Shown one piece after another: positions 34,084-38,436 of a stretch of DNA of 38,436 bases; the first letter of the stretch is position 1, and every line of letters starts with the position of its first letter. Below the pieces are notes generated by a model. That model was given only the letters and a program-made list of their open reading frames with translations. It ran no database searches and was not told the origin of the DNA. Made by a program: the position numbers and the translations under genes. Where the stretch lies: contig JAFMMJ010000014.1 of assembly GCA_017859785.1 (NCBI GenBank), positions 1-38,436 on the forward strand, read 5' to 3'. This DNA comes from Ilumatobacteraceae bacterium (GTDB taxonomy: Bacteria; Actinomycetota; Acidimicrobiia; Acidimicrobiales; Ilumatobacteraceae).

Positions 34084-34657
34084 GGTCGGTCTAGTTCTGG
34101 CATCGGGCTCCCCTCGGCGTCGCGACATGCTCTTGGGCCTCGGCCTCGAGTTCATCGTCGATCCGGCTGACATTGATGAGGGTGTGCACCCGAGCGAGGC
34201 TCCGTTGGCGTATGTGCGCAGGGTGGCGTCGTCGAAGGCGACCACGGTGGCGGCTCGACATCTCAGCTCGGTGGTGCTCGCAGCCGACACGACGATCGAC
34301 CTCGACGGCGCGGTGCTCGCTAAACCGGCCGACACCACCGACGCGGTGAGGATGCTCGAAGCCCTCTCCGGCCGGGAGCATCTCGCCCATACGGCGGTGG
34401 CGATCGCGGCGGGGGGTCTGCTGAATGTGGTCGATGTGACCACCACGGTCCGGATGCGGCCGCTGGACCGCGCCGAGATCGACTGGTATGTCGCCACCGG
34501 GGAACCCCTGGACAAAGCCGGTGCCTACGCCATCCAGGGTGGTGCGGCGGCCTTCGTCGAGTCCGTCTCAGGAAGCGTCTCCAATGTGGTGGGGCTGCCC
34601 ATGGCCGAGACAGTGGTCGCTCTGCGGGTGGCCGGGATCGCCGTCTGCACGCGTTAG
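34076..34657 (+). CDS. maf: Maf-family nucleotide pyrophosphatase
   Basis: 193 residues from GTG 34076, overlapping the end of dusB by 8 nt. The start gives [20 protein letters not shown] with the signature ASGSPRR at 9-15. The catalytic acid is in [12 protein letters not shown] (Asp71), and [20 protein letters not shown] and [19 protein letters not shown] are conserved. Maf proteins hydrolyse non-canonical nucleoside triphosphates (dTTP, UTP or modified forms, depending on subgroup). The TAG stop lies inside the first CIRCE operator. Confidence 0.94.
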   Translation: MAEVGLVLASGSPRRRDMLLGLGLEFIVDPADIDEGVHPSEAPLAYVRRVASSKATTVAARHLSSVVLAADTTIDLDGAVLAKPADTTDAVRMLEALSGREHLAHTAVAIAAGGLLNVVDVTTTVRMRPLDRAEIDWYVATGEPLDKAGAYAIQGGAAAFVESVSGSVSNVVGLPMAETVVALRVAGIAVCTR

Positions 34658-34680
34658 CACTCTCGACCTCCGGTTGCTAA
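34654..34680 (+). promoter_or_regulatory. CIRCE operator 1 (HrcA site)
   Basis: TTAGCACTC, 9 nt, GGTTGCTAA: one mismatch from the inverted repeat TTAGCACTC-N9-GAGTGCTAA bound by the heat-shock repressor HrcA. It overlaps the maf stop codon and the groES -35 region. Confidence 0.88.
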
Positions 34681-34703
34681 CGGCGGGTCCCCAGGCGTAA
34701 CAT
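34674..34703 (+). promoter_or_regulatory. groESL promoter
   Basis: TTGCTA (34674-34679) and TAACAT (34698-34703) are separated by 18 bp. The -35 lies in the right arm of CIRCE 1, and the -10 ends at the left edge of CIRCE 2. The start would be near 34710, inside CIRCE 2, leaving a leader of about 87 nt. Confidence 0.7.
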
Positions 34704-34729
34704 TGGCACTCGGGTCAAGCGAGTGCTAA
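34703..34729 (+). promoter_or_regulatory. CIRCE operator 2 (HrcA site)
   Basis: TTGGCACTC, 9 nt, GAGTGCTAA: one mismatch from the CIRCE consensus, in the left arm. Its start is 49 bp from that of operator 1. Occupancy would block the start region of the groESL promoter. Confidence 0.9.
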
Positions 34730-34796
34730 CGACCCGGCGGACCAACCGGTCCGACCCACCCACAGTCAACGTTCACGCCAACGGAGGCATGCACCA

Positions 34797-35090
34797 ATGA
34801 ACCTGAAGCCGCTCGACGACCGCATCGTGGTCAAGCCGAACGAGGCCGAGACGCAGACCGCGTCGGGTCTCGTCATCCCCGACACCGCCAAGGAGAAGCC
34901 GCAGCAGGGATCCGTCCTCGCCGTCGGATCCGGCAAGCGCGCCGAGGCCACCGGCGAGCTCATCCCCCTCGAGATCAAGGTGGGCGACACCGTCCTCTAC
35001 TCGAAGTACGGCGGCACCGAGGTGACCGTCGACGGCGACGAGCTCCTCGTCCTGTCTAGCCGAGACGTGCTCGCGATCGTGGAGAAGTGA
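34797..35090 (+). CDS. groES: Co-chaperonin GroES
   Basis: 97 residues, starting [20 protein letters not shown], with the mobile loop [20 protein letters not shown] that docks onto GroEL. VKVGD-like [20 protein letters not shown] and [14 protein letters not shown] complete the 10-kDa family. GGAGG lies about 9 nt before the ATG. Controlled by the two CIRCE elements, hence induced by heat through loss of HrcA function. Confidence 0.98.
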   Translation: MNLKPLDDRIVVKPNEAETQTASGLVIPDTAKEKPQQGSVLAVGSGKRAEATGELIPLEIKVGDTVLYSKYGGTEVTVDGDELLVLSSRDVLAIVEK

Positions 35091-35095
35091 GGTAA

Positions 35096-36736
<1,641 letters not shown>

Positions 36737-36779
36737 CCGCCCGGTCCTCGTGACCGGTCCCGACGCCTGACGTCGACAG

Positions 36780-36807
36780 CGATGCCCGGGGTTCGCCCCG
36801 GGCATCG
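36780..36807 (+). terminator. Terminator after groEL
   Basis: CGATGCCCGGGG and CCCCGGGCATCG form a perfect 12-bp stem closed by a TTCG tetraloop, 43 nt after the groEL stop. The UUCG loop makes it very stable. A short T-poor tail follows. Confidence 0.87.
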
Positions 36808-36831
36808 TCGCGTCTGGAGTCAGTCGGCACC

Positions 36832-36837
36832 TAGGTT
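36832..36837 (+). promoter_or_regulatory. Leaderless-type -10 box
   Basis: TAGGTT followed by 6 nt and the GTG at 36844. It is identical to the box before the alpha/beta hydrolase gene at 5731 and lies right after the groEL terminator. Confidence 0.6.
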
Positions 36838-36843
36838 GACCTT

Positions 36844-37209
36844 GTGGGGTTCAAGCGGCCGTTCTGGGCGCACCAGGCACTCGAGTACGTCCTCGCGCTG
36901 GCGCTGCTCTCTCATGTGCTTCGTGTGGATGACGGCCTCTGGCCGCGCCTGCTCGCTGCAGGCCTGCTGATCAACGTCGCGGTGGTGGACGGCCCGCTCG
37001 GCGCCTTCCGACTCTTGACGCGCAAGCAGCACCGGGTGGTCGACGTGGTGTTGGCGGGTGGGGCTGTGGTCCTCGGTGTCCAATGGTGGATCGATCTTTC
37101 GACGCTTACCCGCGTCGTTGTTGTCGGCATCGGAGCCATGCTTGCCGCGCTGATCCCCATCACACAGTGGGAGCCGCGGGTCGCGCGTCGGTCTCGCCGT
37201 ACCGGGTGA
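36844..37209 (+). CDS. Small integral membrane protein, function unknown
   Basis: 121 residues from GTG. Four hydrophobic stretches are visible, at about 12-28, 33-50, 64-82 and 88-108. Between the second and third is a conserved-looking charged loop, RLLTRKQHRVVDVVL. The C-terminus is basic (RVARRSRRTG) and probably cytoplasmic. No family was recognised. The hydrophobic pattern, the leaderless promoter box and the gap-free fit after the groEL terminator support a real gene. It is followed after 19 nt by the next promoter box. Confidence 0.78.
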   Translation: MGFKRPFWAHQALEYVLALALLSHVLRVDDGLWPRLLAAGLLINVAVVDGPLGAFRLLTRKQHRVVDVVLAGGAVVLGVQWWIDLSTLTRVVVVGIGAMLAALIPITQWEPRVARRSRRTG

Positions 37210-37228
37210 CGCGAGCGGGGACGGTCCG

Positions 37229-37234
37229 TAGGCT
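37229..37234 (+). promoter_or_regulatory. Leaderless-type -10 box
   Basis: TAGGCT followed by 6 nt (GAGGGG) and ATG at 37241. The same hexamer precedes the glmS-like gene. The GAGGGG lies too close to the ATG to act as a normal ribosome-binding site. Confidence 0.6.
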
Positions 37235-37240
37235 GAGGGG

Positions 37241-37411
37241 ATGAGCTTCGAGCGCCCTGCCCCCGACATCAACAAGCTGATGACCGCTTGGGACGAATGG
37301 GAGCGTGGGGAGCAACTCCCCGGGAAAGTGCTGGCCAATCTCAAGACCGCCGGACTCGCTGAGGTGCTTCGCGACCTCGCCGACAACGGGTGGTCGGCTC
37401 GCGCGGAGTGA
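37241..37411 (+). CDS. 56-residue conserved-looking small protein, function unknown
   Basis: The protein starts MSFERPAPDINKLMTAWDEW, continues with ERGEQLPGKVLANLKTAGLA and ends EVLRDLADNGWSARAE. It is soluble, two short amphipathic helices around an LPGKVL turn, with two Trp residues in WDEW. It has its own -10 box, and its stop is overlapped by the Nudix GTG (GTGA), so the two are probably translated together. No function is recognised. Its small size may make it easy to miss. Confidence 0.75.
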   Translation: MSFERPAPDINKLMTAWDEWERGEQLPGKVLANLKTAGLAEVLRDLADNGWSARAE

Positions 37412-38079
37412 CCGACGCTGCTTCTCGAGGGGGACGCCAAGTCGTCCCTCGGCCCGCGCAGTGGAGCCCCGGCCCTGAGGCAAGTTGGGCTCGCGCCGGT
37501 GCCAGTTTCGATCTTGATGTTGATCGCCTCCGGTCGGTCGTGGCCCCCGAGGACGGGCCGTTGCAGCCGGCCTTCACGGGAGCTCGCCACTCGGCGGTGT
37601 TGGTCACGCTGTCCTTTGAGCGCGGGCCTGAGGTGTTGCTGACGCGACGGTCGATGCAGCTGCGCAACCACCGTGGGGAGATGAGCTTCCCCGGCGGTCG
37701 GATGGATCCTGGCGAGTCACCCACCGAGACGGCGCTTCGGGAGGCTGAGGAGGAGGTCGGCCTCGATCCCCATTCGGTTCGGATCATCGGTGAACTCGAT
37801 CATCTCAACACGGTGGTGAGTCGGAGTTACATCGTCCCGAAGGTCGCGGTGGTTGAGGGTCGGCCCGAACTGCGACCGGCGAGCGGCGAGGTGGAGCGGG
37901 TGATGTGGGTGGGGCTCGACGAACTGTTGTCGCCGCTCACGCACCATTCGGAGGTGTGGGGGCGTCCTCCGACGGACCGCCTTCTTCACTTTTTTGAGTT
38001 GGCTGACGAGACGGTGTGGGGGGCGACGGCGCACGTGCTGGTTGACCTGCTCGACCGGCTGCACGGGCACCCGCGATGA
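37408..38079 (+). CDS. Nudix hydrolase, probable CoA pyrophosphatase
   Basis: 223 residues from the GTG that overlaps the small protein's stop. Another GTG 18 nt upstream lies inside that gene. The Nudix box GGRMDPGESPTETALREAEE (96-115), followed by EVGL, has the REXXEE metal-binding residues Arg111 to Glu115. Just before it, LLTRRSMQLRNHRGEMSFPG matches the motif of the NudL/CoA-diphosphatase branch, which cleaves CoA to phosphopantetheine and 3',5'-ADP. The C-terminal part has ETVWGATAHVLVDLLDRL. The last 143 nt run antisense to the end of the next gene. Confidence 0.88.
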   Translation: MTDAASRGGRQVVPRPAQWSPGPEASWARAGASFDLDVDRLRSVVAPEDGPLQPAFTGARHSAVLVTLSFERGPEVLLTRRSMQLRNHRGEMSFPGGRMDPGESPTETALREAEEEVGLDPHSVRIIGELDHLNTVVSRSYIVPKVAVVEGRPELRPASGEVERVMWVGLDELLSPLTHHSEVWGRPPTDRLLHFFELADETVWGATAHVLVDLLDRLHGHPR

Positions 38080-38383
38080 CCCGCCAGGCGATGAATCCGA
38101 GTCCACCGAGAACGGCGAGGAAGACGGCGGTCTGACGCCAACCACCGCGGGCCTCGCTGCCGCATCCGGGTTTCGGGAGCGCGCTCACGCATTCGGTGAG
38201 GTCCCGATCCGGAGGCAAGAAATCGTTCTCCCCACCGTCGCTCTGAGCAGGCGCAGCCATCGCCGCGGTGCCGCTAGGCGCGTCGGCGGCCACGGGGCCG
38301 CTCATGGCGAGCAGTGCGAGCGCAGCGGTCAACAGCATCGCGCCGAGCCGATGCGGTGGGGCCGAGAGGTGGGGGTGAGTCAC
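37937..38383 (-). CDS. Secreted/membrane protein, function unknown (convergent, overlaps Nudix gene)
   Basis: 148 residues from a GTG at 38383. An internal ATG 15 codons later is an alternative start. The N-terminus is a signal peptide (AMLLTAALALLAMSGPVAAD). A short low-complexity region follows, then CVSALPKPGCGSEARGGWRQ with two Cys. One transmembrane segment follows (about 87-103, FLAVLGGLGFIAWRV), then a Pro/Ser-rich cytoplasmic tail. TAGACA lies 6 nt before the GTG. The tail (about 47 residues) is antisense to the conserved Nudix C-terminus, so the stop and tail are less certain than the first 100 residues. Confidence 0.65.
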   Translation of the reverse strand: MTHPHLSAPPHRLGAMLLTAALALLAMSGPVAADAPSGTAAMAAPAQSDGGENDFLPPDRDLTECVSALPKPGCGSEARGGWRQTAVFLAVLGGLGFIAWRVIAGARAAGRAGQPARAPSPPTPSRQPTQKSEEGGPSEDAPTPPNGA

Positions 38384-38389
38384 GTCCTG

Positions 38390-38395
38390 TGTCTA
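38390..38395 (-). promoter_or_regulatory. Leaderless-type -10 box on the minus strand
   Basis: On the minus strand TAGACA is followed by 6 nt and the GTG whose first base is 38383. This is the same spacing as in the plus-strand leaderless boxes. Confidence 0.45.
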
Positions 38396-38436
38396 CCATC
38401 GGGTGCTTGACCGGAGACAGCGCAGCACCCCCCTCA

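Overview
The window is about 38 kb of high-GC DNA, read almost entirely on the + strand. It reads as the core of an actinobacterial chromosome, possibly an Acidimicrobiia-like lineage. The evidence is GTG starts with GTGA stop/start overlaps, several genes with a TANNNT box only 6-7 nt before the start codon (leaderless style), zinc-type S14 and L36, and a gene order familiar from Actinobacteria: rpoA-rplQ-truA, rplM-rpsI-glmM-glmS, acpS-alr-tsaE-tsaB-rimI-tsaD, then groES-groEL. The taxon is an inference. No tRNA, rRNA, CRISPR array, insertion sequence or transposase was seen.

Layout. (1) 1-480: the 3' end of tuf, then rpsJ (S10), closed by a perfect 15-bp hairpin. (2) 500-6945: a non-ribosomal block that separates rpsJ from the rest of the S10 operon. 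It holds a spermidine/putrescine-type ABC transporter (potABCD), a membrane-anchored HtrA-like serine protease and an alpha/beta hydrolase. (3) 6968-18691: the remaining S10 and spc clusters under their own promoter and structured leader, from rplC through secY to adk. (4) 18740-22880: infA (apparently with a CTG start), rpmJ, rpsM, rpsK, rpsD, rpoA, rplQ and truA. (5) 22902-28608: rplM and rpsI behind a hairpin leader, glmM, and an unusually large glmS-like gene. (6) 28627-34657: acpS, alr, the t6A modification set (tsaE, tsaB, rimI neighbour, tsaD), dusB and maf. (7) 34654-36807: groES-groEL under a promoter flanked by two CIRCE operators. (8) 36832-38436: a small membrane protein, a 56-residue protein coupled to a Nudix CoA pyrophosphatase, and a convergent minus-strand secreted or membrane protein.

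The genes are mainly housekeeping: ribosome assembly, transcription (rpoA), secretion (secY), adenylate balance (adk), tRNA modification (truA, dusB, tsaBDE) and early cell-wall precursors (glmM, glmS-like, alr). The most unusual item is the GlmS-like protein of about 1,120 residues. It keeps the amidotransferase and isomerase catalytic positions but carries a large N-terminal insertion, an insertion before the usual C-terminal lysine motif, and about 190 residues after it. Other points of interest are the CTG start of infA, a recurrent leaderless-promoter motif, acidic C-terminal tails on L22 and S3, and the splitting of the S10 operon.
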